Origin: Phytopseudomonas daroniae | GTDB taxonomy: Bacteria; Pseudomonadota; Gammaproteobacteria; Pseudomonadales; Pseudomonadaceae | Direction: 5' to 3' | Assembly: GCF_004327285.1 (NCBI RefSeq) | Contig: NZ_QJUI01000010.1 | Location: forward strand, 62,001-126,000 | DNA length: 64,000 bases | Shown here: in pieces, positions 39,865-48,126 of the stretch | Layout of the letters: each line of letters begins with the position of its first letter | How positions within the stretch are numbered: the stretch's first letter is position 1 | Translations under genes and position numbers: made by a program | Notes under the pieces: model-generated | What the model was told of the DNA's origin: nothing | Databases searched by the model: none | The model's input: the letters and a program-made list of their open reading frames with translations, nothing else

Positions 39865-40788
39865 ATGCACATTCGTTCCCTGTTCGGCGCCGGCGTGATC
39901 GCCGTCGCCAGCCTGCTGTCCGCGCCTACCTGGGCCGCCAGCGAGTTTCTGGTCACCACCGACTGGCTGGAGAAGAATCTCGACAACCCCAAGGTGCGCA
40001 TCATCGAAGTCAGCGTGGTGCCCGGCGTCTATGAACGCGGGCACATCCCCGGCGCGGTCAACCTGGCCTGGCACAGCGATCTGGTCGACCCGGTGAAGCG
40101 TGACATCGCCAGCCAGGAAGACCTGCAGAACCTGCTGCGCAAATCCGGCGTATCGGCCGATACCACCACCATCCTCTACGGCGACAACAACAACTGGTTC
40201 GCTGCCTGGGGCGCCTGGGTGTTCGATGTCTACGGCGTGGAGAACGTCAAGCTGCTCGACGGTGGGCGGGTCAAATGGGAAGCGGAAAAACGCACCCTGA
40301 GCAACCGTGCCAGCAGCCCGGGCAACGGCAATGTCACGCTCAAGGCAGCCAACAAGGATCTGCGCGCTTTCCTGCCGGACGTACTGGCCGCCGCGGAAAA
40401 ACGCAGCAACGAGCAACTGGTGGATATTCGCTCGGCCGATGAATTCAACGGCAAGGTCTTCGCCCCACAAGGCGTGCAGGAACTGGCCGTACGCGCCGGC
40501 CACGTACCGGGCGCCGTGAACGTGCCCTGGGGCCAGGCGGTCGCCGACGACGGCACCTTCAAATCCGCCGAAGAGCTGAAGAAAGTCTACGCAGCCGTGG
40601 GTATCGACGGCAGCAAGCCGATCATCACCTACTGCCGCATCGGCGAGCGCTCCAGCCACACCTGGTTCGCCCTGAAGAAGATCCTCGGTTACGACGTCCG
40701 CAACTACGACGGCTCCTGGACCGAGTACGGCAACGCCGTTGGCGTACCGGTAGTCAACGTCGCCGGGACGGTCTGGGGCGGCAAATAA
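39865..40788 (+). CDS. Exported two-domain rhodanese (sulfurtransferase)
   Basis: 307 residues. Signal peptide ending APTWAA. Two rhodanese domains: the first has LYGDNNNWFA where the active loop should be and lacks cysteine; the second carries the active-site loop ITYCRIGERSSHTW with the catalytic Cys. It transfers sulfane sulfur from thiosulfate or persulfides, here in the periplasm. AAAAGGAG precedes the ATG at 39865. It lies 99 bases after the sulfonate-type binding protein gene and ends at a strong terminator. Confidence 0.92.
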   Translation: MHIRSLFGAGVIAVASLLSAPTWAASEFLVTTDWLEKNLDNPKVRIIEVSVVPGVYERGHIPGAVNLAWHSDLVDPVKRDIASQEDLQNLLRKSGVSADTTTILYGDNNNWFAAWGAWVFDVYGVENVKLLDGGRVKWEAEKRTLSNRASSPGNGNVTLKAANKDLRAFLPDVLAAAEKRSNEQLVDIRSADEFNGKVFAPQGVQELAVRAGHVPGAVNVPWGQAVADDGTFKSAEELKKVYAAVGIDGSKPIITYCRIGERSSHTWFALKKILGYDVRNYDGSWTEYGNAVGVPVVNVAGTVWGGK

Positions 40789-40811
40789 CCTTCAAGCCAC
40801 AGCGTTTCACG

Positions 40812-40848
40812 GGGCGGACGCGCCAAGCATGGCGTCCGCCCTTTTTTT
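40812..40848 (+). terminator. Terminator after the rhodanese gene
   Basis: GGGCGGACGC, a 9-base loop, GGCGTCCGCCC, then seven T. Placed 23 bases past the stop. It separates the rhodanese from the YeeE/YedE gene, which therefore needs its own promoter. Confidence 0.92.
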
Positions 40849-40923
40849 GTGGGTGCCCTGCCCCGGGTATCGCTCAACCAGCATCAATTTTCATATCCGA
40901 TTCCATCTAACGGACAACCGCCA

Positions 40924-42240
40924 ATGGAGCAACCTTCCATGCTCACCTTGCGCACCGGCAGCGCCACCCTGATCTTCTTCGCCCTGGCCATAGCCGCCTG
41001 GCTGCTGGCCACGCCTAGCAACGAAGGGCGGGTTCTGAGCTTTTCGTTGCTGGCTGGCGGCCTGTTCGGCGTGCTGCTGCAGCGTTCGCGGTTCTGCTTC
41101 TTCTGCGTCAGCCGCGACTTCATCGAGCGACGCGACCCGCGCGGACTGCTCGGCATTCTCGCCGCCCTGGCGGTCGGCACCCTGGGTTATCACGCGGCTT
41201 TCGGCGCCTTTCTGCCCGACCCGGCAAGCGGCCGCCTGCCACCGGATGCCCATATTGGCCCGCTGAGCTGGGTACTGGCGCTGGGCGCCACCCTGTTCGG
41301 TCTGGGCATGGCGATTTCCGGATCGTGCATCAGCGCCCATCTTTATCGCCTGGGCGAAGGTGCGCTGGCCTCGGTGATCGCACTGATCGGTGCACTGATC
41401 GGCTTCTTCCTCGGTTTCCTGTGCTGGAACACCCTGTACCTGGCCAGCATCCAGGAGGCGCCGGTGATCTGGCTGCCGGCGCAGCTCGGTTACGGCGGCT
41501 CACTGTTGCTGCAACTTGCGGTACTCGGCGGCCTGGCTCACCTGCTGCTGCGTTACCGCAAGCACGATGAACCCGGGCAACCGGCTAACAGGTCGTTGAA
41601 AAACGTAAGCGAGGCAGCCAGCGCAAGGCAAAAACAGGCGAAAAAGCGGAGTGTACAAGCGGTACATGAGCATTTTGAGCCTGTTTTTAACGCCGCGATG
41701 GCAACGCAGGTAGTTTTTCAACGACCTGCTAACAGTCTGCGCCAATTGCTATTCGGCGCGCGCTGGCTGACCTGGGTTGGCGGTGCGCTGATAGGAACCT
41801 TGGCCCTGGCCTCCTACCTGCGTGTTGGCCCGCTGGGCGTAACCGCCGAACTCGGTAGTCTGTCGCGCACCGCCGCCAATGGCCTGGGCTGGTTGCCCGA
41901 GCGCCTGGAAGGGCTGGATGGCTTTTCCGGCTGCGCCACGGTGGTGAAAGAAACCCTGCTGTCGAACAATGGCCTGTTCATACTCGGCCTGGTCTTCGCC
42001 GCCTGGGCCAGCGCCCTCCTCGCAGGTGACTGCGCGCCCCGCTGGCCCAACGCCCGGGAAGCCCTGCGCAACCTGGTCGGCGGCATCCTCCTTGGCTGGG
42101 GCGGCATGCTCGCCCTGGGCTGCACCGTCGGCACCCTGCTCTCCGGCATCATGGCCGGCGCCGTCTCCGGCTGGCTGTTCGCCGTATTCTGCTTCATCGG
42201 CCTGATCGCCGGGCTGCGCCTGCGCAGGGTGATTGGCTAA
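40924..42240 (+). CDS. YeeE/YedE-family sulfur transporter with an in-frame insertion
   Basis: 438 residues, about ten spans. Family hallmarks are paired small-residue/cysteine loops: AISGSCISAHLYRLGEG in the first half, DGFSGCATVVKETL and LALGCTVGTLLSGI in the second. YeeE-type proteins import thiosulfate; YedE-type are linked to selenium. Residues about 223-268 (SLKNVSEAASARQKQAKKRS and on) are encoded by a MITE-like repeat (41590-41727) that keeps the frame and sits in the cytoplasmic or periplasmic loop between the halves. Either ATG at 40924 or 40939 could start; the latter has a GGAG 10 bases upstream. Confidence 0.87.
   Translation: MEQPSMLTLRTGSATLIFFALAIAAWLLATPSNEGRVLSFSLLAGGLFGVLLQRSRFCFFCVSRDFIERRDPRGLLGILAALAVGTLGYHAAFGAFLPDPASGRLPPDAHIGPLSWVLALGATLFGLGMAISGSCISAHLYRLGEGALASVIALIGALIGFFLGFLCWNTLYLASIQEAPVIWLPAQLGYGGSLLLQLAVLGGLAHLLLRYRKHDEPGQPANRSLKNVSEAASARQKQAKKRSVQAVHEHFEPVFNAAMATQVVFQRPANSLRQLLFGARWLTWVGGALIGTLALASYLRVGPLGVTAELGSLSRTAANGLGWLPERLEGLDGFSGCATVVKETLLSNNGLFILGLVFAAWASALLAGDCAPRWPNAREALRNLVGGILLGWGGMLALGCTVGTLLSGIMAGAVSGWLFAVFCFIGLIAGLRLRRVIG
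41590..41727 (+). repeat. MITE-like repeat, copy 3, inside the YeeE/YedE gene
   Basis: 138 bases (46 codons) with perfect 15-base terminal inverted repeats AGGTCGTTGAAAAAC. Flanked by GCTAAC on both sides (41584-41589 and 41728-41733), a likely target duplication. The core matches copies 1 and 2. No stop codon arises in the host frame. Confidence 0.85.
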
Positions 42241-42265
42241 CGACATACCGCGGTCGTGAAATCCC

Positions 42266-42399
42266 GTAGGGTGGGTCACGCTCTATCGACCCACCAGGCC
42301 ATTCAATGCCGATGGTAGCTGGCGAACATCGATACGCCTTTGAACTGCGCTCCGAGCGGGGATCGCAATGGTGGATGAAAAGAGCGTCATCCACCCTAC
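42266..42399. repeat. GTAGGGTGG-type inverted repeat, copy 1
   Basis: 134 bases framed by GTAGGGTGGGTCACGCTCT and the complement of GTAGGGTGGATGACGCTCTT. It lies between the YeeE/YedE stop and the recD stop, at a convergent end. Its right half is nearly identical to the element at 51878-51968. Confidence 0.75.
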
Positions 42400-42421
42400 A
42401 GGGCCATTCACCGCTGGCGTG

Positions 42422-44446
42422 CTATATGCTCAACCGCTCCCACAACCCGCTGCGGCGTTCGACGCGGCGCTGGATGGCGGCTTCGAACACGCCGGCGCGG
42501 CTTTCGACGAGGCTGAAGCAATGCCGTGCGCGGGTGATGCCGGTATAGACCAGCTCCTTGGTCAGCACCGGATTGAGGTTGTCCGGCAACACCAGGGCGC
42601 AGTGGGTGAACTCCGAGCCCTGAGACTTATGCACGGTCATGGCGAATACGGTTTCCACTGCGCCGAGACGGCTGGGCAGGATCGAGCGCAGGCCACCCGA
42701 GCCGTCGTTGCGCGGGAACACCACCCGCAGCGCCGAGCGCAACGGGCCGCCCACTTCCAGAGCGGGCTCGGGCAAGCGCAAGGCGATGCCGATATCGCCA
42801 TTCATCAAACCCAGACCATAGTCATTGCGCGTCACCAACACCGGGCGGCCTTCGTACCAGCCGTGTTCCTGCTCGATCAGTCCGCGCTGCAGCAGCGCAT
42901 GGGCGATGCGTCCATTGAGCGCCTCGACACCCCAGGGCCCCTTGCGCACGGCACACAGCAGTTGAAAACGATCGAACGCCGCCAGCACCTTCGCGGCCCA
43001 GGCATCCCAGAGTTCTTCACCATCCGCCAGCCCTGGCCGCTGCTCACGGAGGATGTTCAGGTAATCGGCATAGCCCACCGGGCGCTGTTCACCGCCCGGC
43101 AGACCGTCCAGCAACAAGCGTTCGAAGGCACGATCCTGCTCGCCCGCCAGGCGCAGCTGGTGCAGATCCGTGCCACCGCTCGCCAGCACCTCACGGGCCT
43201 CCATGGCCGCGCCGCGGTTGACCGCCAGCGCCAGGCGGCCGATACCGGAACCGCCGGCGAAGCGCCGGGAATGGCGGAGCATGACGATATGCTGCGACAG
43301 CGCCCGCTCACCCGGTTGCAGTTGCGCATCGCCAATCCGCTCGCCAGTCTGCTGCGCCAACCACTCGGCGGTGGCCTGGCTGTAACCGCCCGCCTCGGCA
43401 TCGCGGCACAGATCTCCCAGTACCGCCCCCGCCTCCACCGACGCCAGCTGATCCTTGTCGCCCAGCAGGATCAGCCGCGCGTGCATCGGCAGGGCATCGA
43501 GCAGGTTGGCCATCATTTCCAGGTCGATCATCGAGGCTTCGTCGACCACCAGCACATCCAGCGGCAGAGGGTTGGCGGCGTGATGACGGAAGTGTCGGCT
43601 GTCCGGGCGGCTGCCCAGCAAGCGGTGCAGGGTGGTGACCGTCTTGGGGATCTGCTCGCGCACCGTTTCACTGACGGGCAGCGTCGCCACCTGCGCACCG
43701 ATGGACTCGGTCAACCGCGCCGCCGCCTTGCCGGTAGGCGCCGCCAGGCTCAGGCGCAACGGCGCGCCCTGATCCAGCGCAGCCGCCTGCAGCAGCGCCA
43801 GCAGGCGTACCACGGTGGTGGTCTTGCCGGTGCCGGGGCCACCGGTGATCAGGGTGAAACGCCCCCGCGCCGCCAGGGCGCAGGCCAGTTTCTGCCAGTC
43901 GATCAGGCGCTGGCCATCCAGCTCCAGCGGTTCGGGAAACAGCACCGCCAGGCGTTCGACCAGATCGGCCGGTGCATCCGCTTCGGCCTGCAAGCGCTCG
44001 CCGATATCCGAGGCGACGCTGCGCTCGTAATCCCAGTAACGGCGCAGATACAGGCAGGTGCCACGTAGCACCAGCGGCGCGACCTCATCCTCGGCGTCAC
44101 GCAGCAGCGCACTGTTGACGCAGGCCGCCAGCCAGGCATCCGGGCTCAACCCGGCCAGCACTTCGGAAGGCAGCAGGCTGACGCCCTCGGCGTCCTCGCC
44201 CTCCGGCGGCAGCGACAGCGCCGAATCCGGGTCGGCCAGGGTAGTCTGCAGATCGAGGCACACGTGCCCCTGGCCCAGTTGATGGCTGGCCAGCGCCGCC
44301 GCCAGCAGCAGCAGGGGTGACGCCTCGGGGTCGAGTTCGGCGAAGAAATGCGCCAGAGTACGATCCAGCTCGCGCAGCCAGCCGCGCTCGCTCCAGGCGG
44401 CCAGCAGGGCGAACAGACCTTCGCGGTTGTCGAGCATCGGCGTCAT
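42422..44446 (-). CDS. recD: Exodeoxyribonuclease V alpha subunit (RecD)
   Basis: 674 residues. 5'-3' helicase motor of RecBCD, superfamily 1. Walker A GGPGTGKT (202-209), Walker B VVDEASMIDLEM, and C-terminal MTVHKSQGSEF followed by ELVYTGITRARHCFSL. Last gene of recC-recB-recD; its ATG overlaps the recB stop (ATGA). Confidence 0.96.
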   Translation of the reverse strand: MTPMLDNREGLFALLAAWSERGWLRELDRTLAHFFAELDPEASPLLLLAAALASHQLGQGHVCLDLQTTLADPDSALSLPPEGEDAEGVSLLPSEVLAGLSPDAWLAACVNSALLRDAEDEVAPLVLRGTCLYLRRYWDYERSVASDIGERLQAEADAPADLVERLAVLFPEPLELDGQRLIDWQKLACALAARGRFTLITGGPGTGKTTTVVRLLALLQAAALDQGAPLRLSLAAPTGKAAARLTESIGAQVATLPVSETVREQIPKTVTTLHRLLGSRPDSRHFRHHAANPLPLDVLVVDEASMIDLEMMANLLDALPMHARLILLGDKDQLASVEAGAVLGDLCRDAEAGGYSQATAEWLAQQTGERIGDAQLQPGERALSQHIVMLRHSRRFAGGSGIGRLALAVNRGAAMEAREVLASGGTDLHQLRLAGEQDRAFERLLLDGLPGGEQRPVGYADYLNILREQRPGLADGEELWDAWAAKVLAAFDRFQLLCAVRKGPWGVEALNGRIAHALLQRGLIEQEHGWYEGRPVLVTRNDYGLGLMNGDIGIALRLPEPALEVGGPLRSALRVVFPRNDGSGGLRSILPSRLGAVETVFAMTVHKSQGSEFTHCALVLPDNLNPVLTKELVYTGITRARHCFSLVESRAGVFEAAIQRRVERRSGLWERLSI

Positions 44447-47400
44447 GCCAGTACCTCCACGGACTCGCCGAGAAACAGCGCATCCAGTTTTTCGATCAGC
44501 GCCCGCTGCGGTCGTGCCAGGTACTGCCCGGCCCCTGGTGCGCGCAGGAACAGGTACAACGCACCGCCCAGGTGCCTGTCGTAGTCGTAATCGGCCAGGC
44601 GCAGCCGCAAGTGGCGATGCAGAGCCAGCACGTAAAGCACGTACTGCAGATCGTAGCGGTGGCTGGCCACGGCCGCGCTCATGGCCTCCCCCGTGTAGGC
44701 CTGCTCGTCGGCGCCCAGCCAGTTGGACTTGTAGTCGACCACGTAGTAACGGCCCTCATGCTCGAACACCAGGTCGATAAAGCCCTTGAACATGCCGTTC
44801 AGGGTATCGGGGCTCAACAGCGGACGCGCCACGCCGGGCATCTCGAAGCGCTGCACCAGCGCATCCAGGCGCAGCACGTCGACCCGCCGGGCCTCGAACC
44901 AGAACTCCAGCTCCGCCTGGTACTCGCCCAGGGTCGCCAGGCTCACCGACTGGCCATTGCCGAGCGCCATGGGTTGCACCAGCAGGCCTTGCAGCCACAG
45001 CCACAGCGGCTCGATCCAGGTTTCCAGGCCGCGCCGCTGGCAACGCCGCGCCAGGTGCTCGCGCAGTACATCCGGCGCCGCCGCCATGGCCGCGAAGCCT
45101 TCCGCCGCGGCGATCTCCAGCAGGCCATGGAGGAAGGTGCCGGGGTTAGGCCCACGCGGAAAACGGTGCAGGCCCTGGGCGGAAACCGGGATCTGTTCCA
45201 GCGCCAGTGCCGGACGCTCGTCATCGCTGGCGATCTGGATAGCCGAGCTGTCCGGAGACAGGTCGTCATGGCGATCCACCGGGTGGCGCCCCACCGAGCT
45301 GACCTCGCCCTCTTGCATGCGCAACGCACTGTAGGAAGCGATCCACCAATGCTCGGCGGCGCGGCGTAGCGGCGTGCGCCACTGCGGTTCGAAGGCGTCG
45401 GCGTCCTGCGCGCTGTACTGCTGCTCGCTGGCGACCGGTGCGGGCAGCGCCACGCAACGGGGTGGATCGGCCAGCGGGCTCAGCCAGTCGATCAGTTGCG
45501 CGCTCTGCGCCAGAGGCTGCCCACCGCCCAGCAGATAACCAAGGGCGCACTGGTGCAGGCGCGAAGTCTTGCCGGTACCGATCTTCAGGTCGGCAACGCC
45601 CAGCCAGCAGGCGTGCTGCGCCCGGGTCAACGCCACGTAGAGCAGGCGCAGATCCTCACCGAGGCGCTCCTGTTCGGCCTGGGCCAGGCTGGCCTCGTCG
45701 GCCTTGAGCAACAGGCGACGGCGCTCGCCGTCATGCATCTGCACGGGTTTCTTGTCGTCGAGCGGGCGGAAGGAACAGATGAAGGGCAGGAACACCAGCG
45801 GATATTCCAGGCCCTTGGATTTGTGGATGGTCACCACGCGCACCAGGGCATCGTCGCTCTCCAGGCGCAGCACCTGCTCCTCGGCGGCCTGACCGCGCCC
45901 GGCCAGGGACTCGCCCAGGTGGCGGATCAGCGCCAGTTCGCCGTCCAGCTCGGCAGCCGCCTGTTGCAGCAGTTCAGCCAGGTGCAGCAGGTTGGTCAGA
46001 ATCCGCTCGCCGTCAGGGCGACTCATCAGCCGTTGCGGCAGACCGAAATCCTGCAGCAACTGGCGCAGCATAGGCAGCACGCCCTGGCGCTGCCAGCGCT
46101 GGCGATAACCGCGAAACTGCATGACGCGCGCCTCCCAGAAGCGCTCGTCGAGGTTCAGTTGTTCCAGCTCGGTCAGGCTCAGGCCCAGGGTCGAACTGGC
46201 CAGCGCCGCGCGCAGCGGGCGATCCTGATCGGGCTCGGCGCAGGCGCGCAGCCACAGCAGCAGGTCATGGGCCTCCACGGTGGCGAACACCGAATCCTTG
46301 TCCGACAGGTACACGCTGCGCACGCCCCGCGCCGCCAGCTCGCCGCGAATCGCCTGGGCCTCCTTGAAGTCGCGCACCAGCACGGCGATATCGCTGGGCC
46401 GCAGGGACGTCAGCTCGTCGCCCTTGAGAAAGCCGGCGCGCTGCTGCTGGCCAAGCCCCAGCAGGCGCACGATCTCTGCCGCGGCGCTGCCGGCCAGGGC
46501 GTCCAGATAACGGCCCTTGGCGAGCGCTTCGTCGCTGTGCAGGTGCCAGAGATTGAGGGCCGGCTGCGCCTCGCCCTCGACCGTCCAGACTTCCTTGCGC
46601 CCCTGGGCGCCGACTGCAATGAACGGCAGATCGTCACGCAGCAGAAAGGCACCCTGCCCGTCCTCGCGGGACTCGGCCAACTGGAACAGCCCATTGACCG
46701 CCTCGACCATGGGCTCGCTGGAGCGGAAGTTGGTATCGAGGTTGTAATGCCGCCCGGCGGTGGCACGGCGTGCACGCAGGTAGGTGTGGATGTCCGCGCC
46801 GCGGAAGGAATAGATGGCCTGCTTGGGGTCGCCGATCATAAACAGGCCACAATCCGATCTATTGGCTTCAACTTGGTAGAGCGTGTCAAAAATGCGGTAC
46901 TGCAGCGGATCGGTATCCTGGAATTCGTCGATCAGCGCCACCGGGAATTGCTGGCGAATCACCTCGGCCAGGCGCGGGCCGCTGTCGCCCTGCAGAGCGT
47001 CGTCCAGGCGGCTGAGCATGTCGTCGAAGCCCATCTCGGCGCGCTGGCGTTTCTCGCGATCGAAGCGCTGGCGAATCCAGGCGGCGGCGTGGCGCAGCGC
47101 GGAATCACTGGGATCGGGAAGATTGAGCAGGCGCTCTTCCAAAGACTCCATATTGGATAAAGCGGCTTGAACAGCCTCGCTCAAATTTAACTCAACGCCT
47201 TTCTTACATGCATCTCGCAACCCCTCATGGGTGAGGCGTTTGAAAAAACCAGATTTTCCATAGCTGTCTCTGAATGAAAGGTTTGCAGATTCATCTCCAC
47301 ACCAATCCCGCAACCGCTCAAGGCGTGTATTGAAAATATCCGGTTTCAGCTTATTGCCGTTGAACTTACCTGCCTCGGAGGCCTGCTGATAAAAGGTTTC

Positions 47401-48126
47401 AAGCTCGGTAATCCAAGTACGCCAAGGTTGCTTGAGGGCGATCAGCGCACGCTGACGCGCCTGCAGGGTACCATCCAGCAGATCGCCGAGCGCCAGGGCG
47501 GCGCCATCGTCGTCCTCACCGAGCAGCGGGCGGATGCGCATACCCAGCTCGTCCGGCGCGCCCCAGTTCTCCGCCACCCACTCGAGAGCCAGGCCCTGCA
47601 GCGGGTAACAGTGCTGGCGCCAATAGTCGCGCACCACTTCGGCGAGCAGCTCGCTGTGGTCGGTTTCCAGGGTCTGACTGAACAGGCTACCGCTGTCGAA
47701 GGCGTGCTCGCGCAGCATGCGCTGGCACCAGCCATGGATGGTGGACACGGCTGCCTCGTCCATCCACTGCGCGGCCAGTTCCAGGCGCCGGGCGCATTCG
47801 GGCCATTCGCCGGATGCGAAATCCGCCTTCAGGGTCGCCAGCAAGGCGTCGCCCTCGGCATCGCCGCGAAACACCGTGGCCGCCTCCACCAGGCGCGCCC
47901 GAATGCGGTCGCGCAGTTCCCGGGTGGCGGCATCGGTGAAGGTCACCACCAGAATCTGCGGCGGCAGCAGCGGCTCGCGGAAGGCGGCTTCACCGCCATG
48001 CTGGAGGATCAGGCGCAGGTACAGCGCCGAGATGGTGTAGGTCTTGCCGGTACCGGCGCTGGCCTCGATCAAGCGGCTGCCGTGCAGCGGAAAACGCAGC
48101 GCCAGAGGGCGTGTAGGCTGGCTCAT
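44443..48126 (-). CDS. recB: Exodeoxyribonuclease V beta subunit (RecB)
   Basis: 1227 residues. 3'-5' helicase plus the nuclease domain of the RecBCD repair enzyme. Walker A EASAGTGKT (21-29), LIDEFQDTDPLQYRIFD (Walker B), VTIHKSKGLEYPLVF, and the C-terminal nuclease FIDLVFEHEGRYYVVDYKSN with the D...DYK motif. The ATG at 48126 overlaps the recC stop by ATGA. A stretch at about 47150-47420 is clearly less GC-rich than its surroundings and codes for a region of lower family identity, which suggests intragenic recombination. Confidence 0.96.
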   Translation of the reverse strand: MSQPTRPLALRFPLHGSRLIEASAGTGKTYTISALYLRLILQHGGEAAFREPLLPPQILVVTFTDAATRELRDRIRARLVEAATVFRGDAEGDALLATLKADFASGEWPECARRLELAAQWMDEAAVSTIHGWCQRMLREHAFDSGSLFSQTLETDHSELLAEVVRDYWRQHCYPLQGLALEWVAENWGAPDELGMRIRPLLGEDDDGAALALGDLLDGTLQARQRALIALKQPWRTWITELETFYQQASEAGKFNGNKLKPDIFNTRLERLRDWCGDESANLSFRDSYGKSGFFKRLTHEGLRDACKKGVELNLSEAVQAALSNMESLEERLLNLPDPSDSALRHAAAWIRQRFDREKRQRAEMGFDDMLSRLDDALQGDSGPRLAEVIRQQFPVALIDEFQDTDPLQYRIFDTLYQVEANRSDCGLFMIGDPKQAIYSFRGADIHTYLRARRATAGRHYNLDTNFRSSEPMVEAVNGLFQLAESREDGQGAFLLRDDLPFIAVGAQGRKEVWTVEGEAQPALNLWHLHSDEALAKGRYLDALAGSAAAEIVRLLGLGQQQRAGFLKGDELTSLRPSDIAVLVRDFKEAQAIRGELAARGVRSVYLSDKDSVFATVEAHDLLLWLRACAEPDQDRPLRAALASSTLGLSLTELEQLNLDERFWEARVMQFRGYRQRWQRQGVLPMLRQLLQDFGLPQRLMSRPDGERILTNLLHLAELLQQAAAELDGELALIRHLGESLAGRGQAAEEQVLRLESDDALVRVVTIHKSKGLEYPLVFLPFICSFRPLDDKKPVQMHDGERRRLLLKADEASLAQAEQERLGEDLRLLYVALTRAQHACWLGVADLKIGTGKTSRLHQCALGYLLGGGQPLAQSAQLIDWLSPLADPPRCVALPAPVASEQQYSAQDADAFEPQWRTPLRRAAEHWWIASYSALRMQEGEVSSVGRHPVDRHDDLSPDSSAIQIASDDERPALALEQIPVSAQGLHRFPRGPNPGTFLHGLLEIAAAEGFAAMAAAPDVLREHLARRCQRRGLETWIEPLWLWLQGLLVQPMALGNGQSVSLATLGEYQAELEFWFEARRVDVLRLDALVQRFEMPGVARPLLSPDTLNGMFKGFIDLVFEHEGRYYVVDYKSNWLGADEQAYTGEAMSAAVASHRYDLQYVLYVLALHRHLRLRLADYDYDRHLGGALYLFLRAPGAGQYLARPQRALIEKLDALFLGESVEVLA

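Noticed and set aside
42368..44068. Long plus-strand frame opposite recD
   Set aside because: Shadow of recD, rich in Q, H and R as expected for the antisense of GC-rich coding DNA.
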